Positions 14,638-22,186 of a DNA stretch of 23,109 bases are shown here, piece by piece (the first letter of the stretch is position 1; every line of letters begins with the position of its first letter). A model generated the notes under the pieces. That model was not told the origin of the DNA. It saw only the letters and a program-made list of their open reading frames with translations, and did not search any database. The DNA comes from Pseudomonadota bacterium (GTDB taxonomy: Bacteria > Pseudomonadota > Alphaproteobacteria > Reyranellales > Reyranellaceae), in assembly GCA_023436825.1 (NCBI GenBank), contig JAEZHS010000483.1:1-23109 (forward strand), given 5' to 3'. The position numbers and the translations under genes were made by a program.

Positions 14638-15561
14638 ATGGATCATCTACGATTGCGCTCGCTCAGGCTGATTGAGACGTTGGCGGAAGCCGGCTCTCTG
14701 CATCAGGCGGCGCAGCGACTGAATACCTCGCAGCCTGCCCTGACGGTAATGCTGCAGGACGTTGAGCGCACATTTGGCGGGACGCTCTTCGAACGCTCGC
14801 GCCGCGGCCTCGTCCCCACGGAGAGAGGCCACTATATGATCCGGCAGGCCAGGCTCATGTTAGCGGATCTGCGGCGTGTACAGAGTGAGTTCGCATCGGG
14901 AAATGAAGGCCGAGCGCTCCTCCGCATCGGCGTCCTGCCGCTGGTGATGCTGGAAATCGTGCCCCGAGCGCTGACCCTGCTCCGTGCGTCGTATCCCCCA
15001 AGAGTGCGTGCCGAGTTCCGCGAAGGCGCCGCTTCGGAGCTGCTGGCTGCCCTGGCCGACGGCTTGCTCGATCTGGTGATTGGGCGGATGTTGCCGGAGT
15101 TCGCAGCGAACGAGGATCTCGTCCCTTCCTTCTTGTTCACCGAATCGTTTTGCATCATTGGCGGCTCCCGTCACGAGCTCAGGCGACGGCGCAAGATCTC
15201 GTGGGAGGAACTGGCGGGCATGGACTGGATCGAAGCGCCGACGAACACTGCTTTGCACGACTTCTTCGCTGATGCGTTCCTGCGACGGGGGCTAAATCCT
15301 CCGCAGCCGGTCTATCAGTCCGCGTCGTTCTATTCCTGTATCGCCATCCTTGATTCTTCTGACTGCTTGATGATGGTGCCCAACGAGGTAGGTCGACACT
15401 TCGCAAGTCGGTCGAGGGTTTGTATTCTGCCGATTAAGGTGGACGAGGCGAGAGCGGCTTTCTCAATCATCAAGCGTCGCTCGCGAGCAAGTCCTCACGC
15501 TATGCTCGCGTTCGAGGCTTCCGTGCGACATGCAGCACGAGCCCGGCGTCGCATGAAGTAG
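14638..15561 (+). CDS. LysR-type regulator of the divergent operon
   Basis: This is a 307-residue transcription factor. The winged helix-turn-helix lies at the N-terminus (LRSLRLIETLAEAGSLHQAA then LNTSQPALTVMLQDVERTFG, and LFERSRRGLVPTERG). The effector-binding domain follows from about residue 90 (LLRIGVLPLVMLEIVPRALT; DGLLDLVIGRM). This N-terminal style is seen in LysR proteins beside CoA-transferase/Bug-type catabolic clusters. I choose ATG 14638, where the family sequence starts; a TTG at 14608 is possible. No Shine-Dalgarno precedes ATG 14638, and the operator dyad abuts it, so the mRNA leader must be very short or the true start differs. It most likely controls the five-gene operon. 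The 155-bp space to the convergent LysR gene holds only a small dyad, CGTTCA-G-TGAACG (15663-15675). Confidence 0.88.
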   Translation: MDHLRLRSLRLIETLAEAGSLHQAAQRLNTSQPALTVMLQDVERTFGGTLFERSRRGLVPTERGHYMIRQARLMLADLRRVQSEFASGNEGRALLRIGVLPLVMLEIVPRALTLLRASYPPRVRAEFREGAASELLAALADGLLDLVIGRMLPEFAANEDLVPSFLFTESFCIIGGSRHELRRRRKISWEELAGMDWIEAPTNTALHDFFADAFLRRGLNPPQPVYQSASFYSCIAILDSSDCLMMVPNEVGRHFASRSRVCILPIKVDEARAAFSIIKRRSRASPHAMLAFEASVRHAARARRRMK

Positions 15562-15717
15562 CAACCATTGCGCTCATCAGTTCATCCATGCCGAAGTCTC
15601 GTCGCTCGCAAGGAGCAAAGAGTTTTGGGCGTCAACTGAGACGGCAATTCTCTGCAAAGAATCGTTCAGTGAACGTTCCAAAGCTAACAAATTTCGAGCA
15701 CCATTTTTCGCTATGCC

Positions 15718-16605
15718 TCAGCGCGCCTTCGCCCGCACCTCGGCCGCGAGAAAAGCCCGGAAGGCCGTGAGCCGGGGATCTTTGGCGCGGGCCAGCGGAT
15801 AGACGAGATGGAATTCGCGTTTGCTGCGATGGGTGAAGGCGAGCGGCCGCACGAGGCGCCCGGAAGCCAGATCCTCGGCCAGCAGGCAGCCGACACCCAT
15901 GGCGACGCCGACGCCTTCGATAGCGGCCTGGAAGGCAAGACTCATCGTCTCGAAGCGTGGCCCACGTTCACCATCGACGCCCGAGGCGCCGGCCGCTTTC
16001 AGCCAGCGTGGCCAGTCGTCGGGGCGCGGATCGGAATGGATCAGCACGTGTCGGCGAAGATCGGACGGTGCCCTGATCCGTGCGGCGAGGGCGGCGCTGC
16101 ACACCGGAAAGACCTCGACCGTGGCCAACCAGACTGCGCCATGGCCCGCCCAGTTGCCATCGCCAATGCGAACGACCGCGTCGAACCCGTCGCGCGCCAC
16201 GTCAACCGGCGCCAGCGACGTGGTGAGCTGCAGGTCGATGGCGGGGTGCTTGTCGTGGAAGCGTCGCCAGCGCGGCATCAGCCAGCGCATGGCGAAGGTC
16301 GGATAGGCGCAGATGGCGAGCGGCCCCCGTGGGTCGCGGCCGCGCAACTGCTCGGTCGCCAGTCCCAGCCGATCGAAGGCCTCCTGCACGTGCCGAGCAT
16401 AGACCTGACCTCGTGCCGTCAACTCGACCGCGCGGTTGCCGCGGGTGAAAAGGCGCACCCCGAGCGATGCCTCCAGGGCCTGGATCTGCCGGCTTACGGC
16501 GCCAGGCGTCACGGCGAGATCGGCGGCTGCGCGCGCGAAGTTCAAGCGGCGGGAGGCGGCATCGAAGGCGCGCAAGGCATTGAGCGGCGGCAGACGGGGG
16601 AGCAT
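15718..16605 (-). CDS. LysR-type regulator, GcvA-like
   Basis: This is a 295-residue transcription factor. It opens with PPLNALRAFDAASRRLNFAR, then the recognition helix region VTPGAVSRQIQALEASLGVR and LFTRGNRAVELTARG, as in GcvA/AmpR-like regulators. The co-inducer domain contains GPLAICAYPTFAMRWLMPRW and DAVVRIGDG, also typical of this subgroup. ATG 16605 has AGGA about seven bases upstream, within the palindromic gap shared with the AidB-like gene. It is divergent from the acyl-CoA dehydrogenase and binding-protein pair and probably regulates them and itself. A glycine-cleavage role is not implied; GcvA-like regulators control many pathways. Confidence 0.9.
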   Translation of the reverse strand: MLPRLPPLNALRAFDAASRRLNFARAAADLAVTPGAVSRQIQALEASLGVRLFTRGNRAVELTARGQVYARHVQEAFDRLGLATEQLRGRDPRGPLAICAYPTFAMRWLMPRWRRFHDKHPAIDLQLTTSLAPVDVARDGFDAVVRIGDGNWAGHGAVWLATVEVFPVCSAALAARIRAPSDLRRHVLIHSDPRPDDWPRWLKAAGASGVDGERGPRFETMSLAFQAAIEGVGVAMGVGCLLAEDLASGRLVRPLAFTHRSKREFHLVYPLARAKDPRLTAFRAFLAAEVRAKAR

Positions 16606-16616
16606 CGGTCGATCCT

Positions 16617-16637
16617 GAATTGAGGAATAGTCAATTC
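16617..16637. promoter_or_regulatory. Candidate LysR operator palindrome
   Basis: GAATTGA (16617-16623) and TCAATTC (16631-16637) form a perfect 7-bp inverted repeat with a 7-bp spacer. It contains a T-N11-A core, the hallmark of LysR boxes. It lies in the 107-bp gap between the GcvA-like regulator and the AidB-like gene, 12 bp upstream of the regulator's start codon. Confidence 0.6.
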
Positions 16638-16712
16638 AAGATTACTGATAACTCGATTTGTGAACCATTGTTTATGGCGCAGGGTGCAGTGCCAGTTTTC
16701 GAGGAAAAGCGG

Positions 16713-18467
16713 ATGAACACCCTGACGAAGATGACCTTTGAGCGGCCGATATCGCCCTCCGACCTCATCGCGCCGGATTGCCGTGGCCTCAATTACTGGT
16801 CGATCGACCGCTCGCTGCGGGACCTGCTGTCGCTCCATCTCGATCCGGCCGCACTGGCGCATTTCACGCCACACTTCGAGCGTCTGGGCGGGATTGCGGG
16901 ATCCCGGCTCGACGAACTTGCTCTGCAGGCCGACAAGCGCACCCCGATCCTGCATTTCCGCGACCGGTTCGGGCGTGACGAGGACTGGGTCGAATATCAC
17001 CCGGCCTATCGCGAAATGGAACAGATCGGCTTCGGTGAGTTCGGCCTGCACGCCATGTCACACAAGCCGGTGCTGGGCTGGCCGGAGCCCGTCACCCCGC
17101 TGGTGAAGTACGTCTTCCAGTACATCTTCGCCCAGGCCGAGTTCGCGCTTCTTTGTCCGCTTTCCGTCACCGACACGTCGACCATGCTGATCCAGAAGTA
17201 TGGCGGCGACGCCGTGAAGAAGCGTTTCGTCGAGCACATGACCACACAGGACATGAGCAGGCTCCTGAAGGGCGCACAGTTCATGACCGAAAAGGCTGGC
17301 GGCTCGGATGTCTCCGGCAACGCACTGACCGCACGCAAGGTCGGCGATCATTGGGAGCTGTGGGGCGACAAGTGGTTCTGCTCCTGCGTCGACCATGACG
17401 TGATCCTGTTGCTGGCGCGCTGCGAGGGCGCGCCGCCAGGCAATGCCGGTCTCTCGATCTTCGCCATGCCGCGCCGTCTCGATGACGGCAGCCGCAATCG
17501 CTACAGGATCGTGCGGCTGAAGGACAAGATGGGTTCACGTTCGATGGCGGCCGGCGAGACCATTATGGAGGGCGCGGTCGCTTACCTCATGGGCGAGCCT
17601 GGCCGTGGCCTCAAGCACATGATGGATCAGGTGAACTTGTCGAGGCTGAGCCATGGCTTTCGTGCCGCCGGAATGATGCGCCGCTGTCTCAACGAGGCAC
17701 TGCAGGTCGCCCACCATCGCTCGACCTTCGGCCGCACACTGATCGACCATCCGATGGCGCGTCGCCAGCTCCTGAAGCTGATGCTGCCGACCGAACAGGC
17801 GCTGTCGGTCGGCGTCGCCGCCGCTGTGGCGATGACCGAAGGCGACGAGGTGCAACTGCGCATCCTCACACCGATGCTCAAGTACCGCGCTAGCCGTGAC
17901 AACGTCATGGTCGCGACTGGCGCTATGGAGATGCGCGGCGGCAACGGCTACATTGAGGACTGGGGCAACGCCAAGCTGGTACGAGATGCCCATCTCGGCC
18001 TGCTCTGGGAAGGCACCTCGAGCGTCAACGCGCTAGACATCGTGCGTCGCGCCGTCGGCAAAGACCGGGCGCACCAAGCGCTGGCCAAGGCCCTGCGCGA
18101 AGATATCGAGAGCGCACCGATCCCCGGCCAGTTCCGCGGCCGCATTGTCCAGCTTGTCGGCCGTGCGATTGACTTTGCCGAGAAGGTGTCAAAACAGCCG
18201 GAGGCCGAGGCGTCGTGTCGCAAGGCCGCCAGCGGTCTCTATCACGCAACTAGTGCGGCCCTGATGGCCGCGGAAGGCGCAAGGCTTGGCGAGAGGGGCG
18301 GTGATGCGCGTCGTCTGCTGCTAGCCCGCCTGGTCATCGATCATCGGCTGACGAATGCTGATCCGTTCGGCCTGCCGGACCATCGTCACGAAGATGCGAT
18401 GACGGCGGCACTGCTCGACGAACGCGTCGTCACCATGGGCCGCGCCATGGACCTTTTGGCCAGCTGA
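16713..18467 (+). CDS. AidB-like acyl-CoA dehydrogenase
   Basis: This is a 584-residue flavoprotein. It has the AidB-type long N-terminal region (HFTPHFERLGGIAGSRLDEL; EYHPAYREMEQIGFGEFGLH), then the acyl-CoA dehydrogenase core: FMTEKAGGSDVSG (190-202), WFCSCVDHD, RLKDKMGSRSMAAGE (268-282), RSTFGRTLIDHPMARRQLLK, MRGGNGYIEDWGNAKLVRDA and LLWEGTSSVNALDIVRR. E. coli AidB (541 residues) binds DNA and is induced in the alkylation response; many homologues in catabolic clusters are likely dehydrogenases instead. Here the context (CoA-transferase operon nearby, Bug binding protein downstream) favours a catabolic role. ATG 16713 has GAGGAAAAG upstream; earlier in-frame starts at 16620 and 16674 lack one. 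Confidence 0.9.
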   Translation: MNTLTKMTFERPISPSDLIAPDCRGLNYWSIDRSLRDLLSLHLDPAALAHFTPHFERLGGIAGSRLDELALQADKRTPILHFRDRFGRDEDWVEYHPAYREMEQIGFGEFGLHAMSHKPVLGWPEPVTPLVKYVFQYIFAQAEFALLCPLSVTDTSTMLIQKYGGDAVKKRFVEHMTTQDMSRLLKGAQFMTEKAGGSDVSGNALTARKVGDHWELWGDKWFCSCVDHDVILLLARCEGAPPGNAGLSIFAMPRRLDDGSRNRYRIVRLKDKMGSRSMAAGETIMEGAVAYLMGEPGRGLKHMMDQVNLSRLSHGFRAAGMMRRCLNEALQVAHHRSTFGRTLIDHPMARRQLLKLMLPTEQALSVGVAAAVAMTEGDEVQLRILTPMLKYRASRDNVMVATGAMEMRGGNGYIEDWGNAKLVRDAHLGLLWEGTSSVNALDIVRRAVGKDRAHQALAKALREDIESAPIPGQFRGRIVQLVGRAIDFAEKVSKQPEAEASCRKAASGLYHATSAALMAAEGARLGERGGDARRLLLARLVIDHRLTNADPFGLPDHRHEDAMTAALLDERVVTMGRAMDLLAS

Positions 18468-18485
18468 ATTCCGGGAAACACGCAA

Positions 18486-19478
18486 ATGACCTACATACAA
18501 CGCCGGGGGGTGCTACTCGGCGCCGCCACCGCGTCGCTCGCTGCGGTTTTATTCGCCGACCGCGCTCGCGCACAGGACAAGTATCCCAAGGGACCGATCA
18601 AGCTGGTCCTAGGATTTGCTCCCGGAGGTATCACCGACATCCTGGCGCGGCTCACGGCGGCCCACCTCGAGGCAGCGCTCAAGACCCAGGTCATCGTCGA
18701 CAACCGGCCCGGTGCCGGCGGCAACATCGGTGCGGCCGCGGTCGCCCGGTCGACACCGGATGGCTACTCCTTGTTCTTCGGCGCGCTGGGCACAGCGGTT
18801 ACCAACCAGTTCATCTACGCCAACATGCCGTTCGATACTGCCAACGACTTCGTGCCGATAGCGCTGGTGGCAAGCGTCCCGAATGTACTGCTGGTCCATA
18901 AGGACGTGCCAGCGAAGACGATCCAGGAGCTGGTCGCGCTGGCCAAGGCCAAACCTGGCCAATTGACCTACGGAGCCGCGGGCCTTGGTAGTTCCACGCA
19001 TCTCGCCATGGAGTTGCTCAAGACCGAGACCGGCATGCAGATCGAGAACGTGCCATACAAGGGCAGCGCCTTGCTCCAGCAGGATCTGCTGGCCGGACGT
19101 ATTCCGGTCGCCATGGACAGCATCTCGATCCATCTGCCGCACATTCGCAGCGGCGCGGTGCGGGCGCTGGCCGTGACGTCGCCCACCCGCGCGCCGCAGC
19201 TGCCCGACGTGCCGACCATCGCCCAGGCGGCGGTGCCGGGCTACGACGCCGTGGTCTGGCTCTATGTCGCGGCCCCGGCCAAGACGCCGCCTGAGATCGT
19301 TAAGCTTCTAAGTGACGAAATCGTGAGGGGCGTGAGGTCAGACGAGATGGAGTCGAAGATGCGGGCTGTCGGCGCGCTCCCCATGCCGGGTTCGGCTGAG
19401 GAGCTCGCCAAGCACATAAGCGCCGAAACCATACGCTGGAAGAAAATCGTCGATGCGGCAGGACTGAAGCCTGAGTAG
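18486..19478 (+). CDS. Bug/TctC-family periplasmic binding protein
   Basis: This is a 330-residue solute-binding protein of the tripartite tricarboxylate transporter (Bug) family. The N-terminus MTYIQRRGVLLGAATASLAA carries an RR pair before a hydrophobic stretch, which allows Tat or Sec export, with cleavage near RARAQ (28-30). Family motifs follow: IKLVLGFAPGGITDILAR, VIVDNRPGAGGNIGA, VARSTPDGY, LTYGAAGLGSSTHLAMEL, VPYKGSALLQQDLLAG and VRALAVTSPTRAPQLPDVPT. Ligands are typically carboxylates. No TctA or TctB membrane components are in the window, so it is an orphan, as is common for Bug proteins. It starts 18 bp after the AidB-like gene and is probably cotranscribed. Confidence 0.92.
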   Translation: MTYIQRRGVLLGAATASLAAVLFADRARAQDKYPKGPIKLVLGFAPGGITDILARLTAAHLEAALKTQVIVDNRPGAGGNIGAAAVARSTPDGYSLFFGALGTAVTNQFIYANMPFDTANDFVPIALVASVPNVLLVHKDVPAKTIQELVALAKAKPGQLTYGAAGLGSSTHLAMELLKTETGMQIENVPYKGSALLQQDLLAGRIPVAMDSISIHLPHIRSGAVRALAVTSPTRAPQLPDVPTIAQAAVPGYDAVVWLYVAAPAKTPPEIVKLLSDEIVRGVRSDEMESKMRAVGALPMPGSAEELAKHISAETIRWKKIVDAAGLKPE

Positions 19479-19918
19479 AGGCCTCCTAGCCGGTGCTTGG
19501 CGGCGAGCGGTGACGGCGCTGGCCGACGACCTAGGGATCTGCACGGCTGGGGATAGGCGCAGCGTGGCAGCCCAGAGGCGCTGGGCAGAGGAACGTTGCG
19601 CTCTCTCGCGTCGATCTCAGCAAGCCGACGCGGTGATCGTGGCAACAGCATCGAGTGCGCTTGATCCGCATTGCGACGTTGTTGGACCGCCAGCACGATC
19701 CTCGATGCCGCAGATCCGATAGCCTTACCTGTGGCGCTTCGGGCGCGAGAATCCCCCTAGATGGCAATAGGGCTTGCGTTGCGGTCATCGCCGTGCATGT
19801 AGCCGCTGGGAAATCGCAGTGCCGTCCCGCACCGTCGATCAGGCGTGAGATGCGGCGAATCGGTCGCTTTGAGCCGAAGGCTCTTCTCTCAGCCGCCGAG
19901 TAAACCTATGTAATGAGC
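19479..19918. other. Interval before the riboswitch, no gene seen
   Basis: I see no supported gene in these 440 bp. Open frames on both strands are short, and none has a ribosome binding site with family resemblance. Just before the riboswitch, GAGCC-GAA-GGCTC (19871-19883) followed by TTCTCTC is a small terminator-like hairpin on the plus strand. Confidence 0.5.
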
Positions 19919-19984
19919 GAGAGGACGACCTCTCTTTCATGGCAAGCAATGTTCGGGACGGCCCGGCCCTAAGACGAGGGCTGG
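19919..19984 (+). promoter_or_regulatory. Guanidine-II (mini-ykkC) riboswitch, candidate
   Basis: Two hairpins with ACGR loops lie 18 nt apart. P1 is GAGAGG-ACGA-CCTCTC (19919-19934). P2 is CGGG-ACGG-CCCG (19954-19965), with a T-G pair extending it. This is the defining architecture of the guanidine-II class, which binds guanidinium through the paired ACGR loops and usually precedes sugE/gdx exporter genes in Proteobacteria. A third potential hairpin, CCGGCCCT (19963-19970) with AGGGCTGG (19977-19984), would bury the Shine-Dalgarno GAGGG (19976-19980) and shares bases with the 3' arm of P2. Ligand-stabilised P2 would therefore free the ribosome binding site, the expected ON switch. It lies directly before the truncated sugE. 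Confidence 0.85.
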
Positions 19985-19986
19985 AT

Positions 19987-20163
19987 ATGGCCTGGATAAG
20001 TTTGATCTGCGCCGGACTGCTCGAGATCGCCTGGACGTACTTCATGAAGAGGTCGGTGGGTTTCACCCAACTCGTGCCGACCGTTCTCACCATCGTGACG
20101 ATGCTCGCTAGCGTCGCGTTGCCGTCGGTCTCCATGAAGACGCTGCCCGCTCCGGGACCGTGA
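19987..20163 (+). pseudogene. sugE: Truncated SMR guanidinium exporter (SugE/Gdx)
   Basis: ATG 19987 follows GAGGG by six bases and begins MAWISLICAGLLEIAWTYFM. Glu13, in GLLEIAW, is the essential ion/substrate-coupling glutamate of the SMR family. Residues 21-53 continue with the Gdx-type GFTQLVPTVLTIVTMLASVA and MKTLP. In intact proteins MKxLPVGTAYAVWTGIG follows and the length is about 105; here the frame becomes APGP and stops after 58 residues. The third and fourth transmembrane helices are missing. The bases at the break (CCCGCTCCGGGACCG) still resemble the codons for PVGT with a shift, but no AYAVWTG sequence exists in any frame after it, so a deletion or rearrangement removed the 3' half. 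Gdx normally works as a dimer of four-helix subunits, so this product is almost surely inactive. Confidence 0.8.
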
Positions 20164-20218
20164 CGTTGGACAACATGCCAATGGGCTGACCGAAGCCCTC
20201 TTCCGACGACCAGCCGGG

Positions 20219-20264
20219 GATACGAGTCCGAGTTACCCCCCCGCTCTCCTTCAAGGCTCGTATC
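20219..20264. other. Inverted repeat near the sugE break
   Basis: GATACGAG (20219-20226) and CTCGTATC (20257-20264) are perfectly complementary, and two more pairs are possible around a one-base bulge. The enclosed 30 bases include a run of seven C. It lies about 55 bp past the point where sugE is cut off. Confidence 0.5.
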
Positions 20265-20508
20265 TGAAGGCACGAAACCAGCTTCGATTGAGCGCAGTGT
20301 ATAGATGCCCAACTAAGAACTAGTAGCTCTGCGCAGGGGTTTTGACCGGCTGAACGGCACACCGGCGCGCCCCCGCCCGGCAAACGCCGCAAGCGGCGGT
20401 GCCTGCACCGCCGGCATCGGTGCAGGGATCCGGCATTCCCGTCTTCCCCGCCCGACCGTCTTGTGGGTCTTGAGAGACCGACCCCCCATCGATTGAGCCA
20501 TCGTCGAA

Positions 20509-20535
20509 TTCCCGCTGTTCCCGCTGTTTCCGCTA
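20509..20535 (+). repeat. Tandem 9-bp repeat, three units
   Basis: TTCCCGCTG occurs twice in tandem, followed by a third unit TTTCCGCTA with two substitutions. On the minus strand it would encode a repeated Gly-Asn-Ser tripeptide in an otherwise unrecognisable frame (20313-20717). I do not consider that frame a gene. Confidence 0.7.
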
Positions 20536-20799
20536 CTGGTTTTCAGGACGGGACGGCGGCTGGCCCCCTTCCTCAGGGTCCGGGCGCGCCCATCCGACCG
20601 GGGCAGCCGGATGGGCTCGCGCGGTCTCCGCCGCACGCCATGATAGTCGGATGAACGATGCATAGAGCGAAGCCGCCCGAAAGCGCAGCGGCAAGATCTA
20701 TATAACCCAAGTACCAATCACTGTCAATAACTATGGTCTCGGTCCCTTTCGGTTTCGCAGGTTTTTTCGTGTCGTAGGGGGCCTTTGAACGAATCTATT

Positions 20800-20842
20800 C
20801 CGGTTCTTTTTTGGCGGACCGCAGCGCGCCAAAAAAAATCGG
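20800..20842. terminator. Possible bidirectional terminator hairpin
   Basis: CCGGTTCTTTTTTGGCG (20800-20816) pairs with CGCCAAAAAAAATCGG (20827-20842), with one unpaired base and a wobble, around a 10-nt loop. The T-run on one arm and the A-run on the other could act in either direction. No gene end is close by, so its role is uncertain. Confidence 0.35.
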
Positions 20843-20918
20843 TCGGGGACGACCATCGGTGCCAGCAAGGCTGTCATTCGCTTCGACCAAACAGTCATGA
20901 TCACTGTGACGCGCGCTA

Positions 20919-21090
20919 CTAGTGGCGATCGGCTCCGTCGAGCATATCCGGGGCTACTTCTTCGAATGCTTCCCGCGCCTGCTGGCCGTCGAAACCGGCC
21001 GCCGGCCAAGGGATGCCGTGGTCCGCGTTGCGCCGATCCTGAGCTGATCGGCTACATCGAGGCGCGGCTCCCAGCCGACGGCCCCTTCTC
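20919..21090 (+). pseudogene. Frameshifted coding-like fragment
   Basis: One plus frame reads IGSVEHIRGYFFECFPRLLA then VETGRRPRDAVVRVAPILS and stops at 21047. The neighbouring frame reads PELIGYIEARLPADGPF at about 21036-21088. Both segments have the residue composition of real protein, and the second recalls the ARLPADGPFLxG stretch of glutathione S-transferases, but the first segment does not clearly fit that family. I see no start codon with a ribosome binding site. Treat as a possible relic of unknown family. Confidence 0.25.
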
Positions 21091-21171
21091 GAGAAGGACC
21101 GCTGAACGCTGTGGAGTGCCGTGGCCCGACCGGGCAGCGTCTGCTCTTATGGGCGACGTTATGGATAGCCC

Positions 21172-22080
21172 ATGCCGTTGATCTCGCCCGCCGCCTCCTG
21201 GCTCCGCCTGGTTGCCAACGTCGGGTCGATCCGGCGAGCCGCCGCGCAGCTCAACGTGTCGCCTTCGGCAGTCAATCGCCAGATCCTGAAGCTCGAGGCC
21301 GAGTACGGTGCCCCTCTGTTCGAACGGTTGCCGCGCGGCCTCAGCCTCACCGAGGCCGGCCGCCTGCTGGTCGCCGACATCGAGCGTTGGCGGCATGACC
21401 ACGCGAGGACGCTGCAGAGCTTGGCGGAACTGCGCAGCCCCATGAGCGGCCATGCCGCGATCGGCCTGATGGAAAGCTTTGGCCGCGCGGTGGTCTCGCG
21501 GCTGATGACCCACATGGTCGAGCGGCATTTCCAGGTCTCGCTCGATGTCCACATCGGCGGCACCGAGCAGATCGTGGGCCAGCTTGTCGCCCGCAAGCTC
21601 GACCTCGCCATCTGCTACGCCGTCCCGCGCCAGCCCGACATCCAGGTCCTGGCGCGCGTGCCGTCGAACCCCGGTATCGTCGTGACGCGCGGCCATCCGC
21701 TGGCAAACCGCAAGACGATCCGGCTGGCCGACTGCGCCCGGCACAGCTTCGTCCTGCCCGATGCATCGCTCACCTCGCGCGGCATCCTGGACAAGGCGCT
21801 GCGGCGGGCGGGGCTGCATCCCGCGGCGATGGTGACGACCAACTCCATCGAGCTGATGAAGGCGATGGTGCGCGAGCACCGCCAGATCGCCCTGCTCGCC
21901 CTGGCCGACATCCATTCCGACCTTTTGGACGGCGAGTTCGTCTACATCCCCTTTGCCGATCGCCATGTCAGGGGATCGAGCCTGTCGCTGATCGCGCATC
22001 GGCATGTCGGTCTGTCGCCAGCGGCGGCCATGGTGGCGGATCATCTGAAAGACCAACTGCAGCGCTTGCCCGTCAAATAG
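21172..22080 (+). CDS. LysR-type regulator
   Basis: This is a 302-residue transcription factor. The helix-turn-helix is at the extreme N-terminus: WLRLVANVGSIRRAAAQLNV then SPSAVNRQILKLEAEYGAPL and FERLPRGLSLTEAG. The effector domain includes AAIGLMESFGRAVVSRLMTH, KLDLAICYAVP and GIVVTRGHPLANRKTIRLAD. ATG 21172 is the first possible start, since an in-frame TAG lies six bases upstream; no Shine-Dalgarno is visible. A family 5 ABC binding protein starts 106 bp downstream on the same strand and may be its target or operon partner. It is the third LysR protein in the window, and its DNA-binding helix differs from the other two. Confidence 0.88.
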   Translation: MPLISPAASWLRLVANVGSIRRAAAQLNVSPSAVNRQILKLEAEYGAPLFERLPRGLSLTEAGRLLVADIERWRHDHARTLQSLAELRSPMSGHAAIGLMESFGRAVVSRLMTHMVERHFQVSLDVHIGGTEQIVGQLVARKLDLAICYAVPRQPDIQVLARVPSNPGIVVTRGHPLANRKTIRLADCARHSFVLPDASLTSRGILDKALRRAGLHPAAMVTTNSIELMKAMVREHRQIALLALADIHSDLLDGEFVYIPFADRHVRGSSLSLIAHRHVGLSPAAAMVADHLKDQLQRLPVK

Positions 22081-22145
22081 AACCGTCCGAAAAAAGGCGA
22101 CGGCGCGTCCGCAAAGTTGCGCTTCCAGCCCTCCCCCGGCCGGGT

Positions 22146-22157
22146 GTTACATGCAAC
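22146..22157. promoter_or_regulatory. Short dyad upstream of the family 5 binding protein
   Basis: GTTACATGCAAC is a near-palindrome with one mismatched pair around a CATG centre. It lies 30 bp before the binding-protein ATG. It could be an operator for the adjacent LysR regulator, but a dyad this short can occur by chance. Confidence 0.25.
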
Positions 22158-22186
22158 GGGCCGTTTTCGGGCCATTGGGGGACAGC

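Larger units (their letters stand above)
20164..21171. other. Rearranged, gene-poor interval
   Basis: No intact gene is supported in this 1-kb stretch between the sugE break and the next LysR gene. It holds an inverted repeat close to the break (20219-20264), a three-unit 9-bp tandem repeat (20509-20535), a T-rich/A-rich hairpin (20800-20842) and one coding-like fragment (20919-21090), each listed separately. The long open frames here are arginine/proline-rich with no ribosome binding site. Confidence 0.5.

Noticed and set aside
20195..20270. T-arm-like sequence (possible tRNA 3' end or attachment site) on the minus strand
   Set aside because: It lacks the GGTTCGA T-loop consensus, and no cloverleaf could be built around it; better described as a simple inverted repeat.
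20313..20717. 134-codon minus-strand frame with a Gly-Asn-Ser repeat
   Set aside because: Arg-rich, no ribosome binding site, built around a 9-bp tandem repeat; not convincing as a gene.
21052..22056. 334-codon minus-strand frame opposite the third LysR gene
   Set aside because: Antisense shadow with low-complexity His/Asp/Arg content; no family resemblance.
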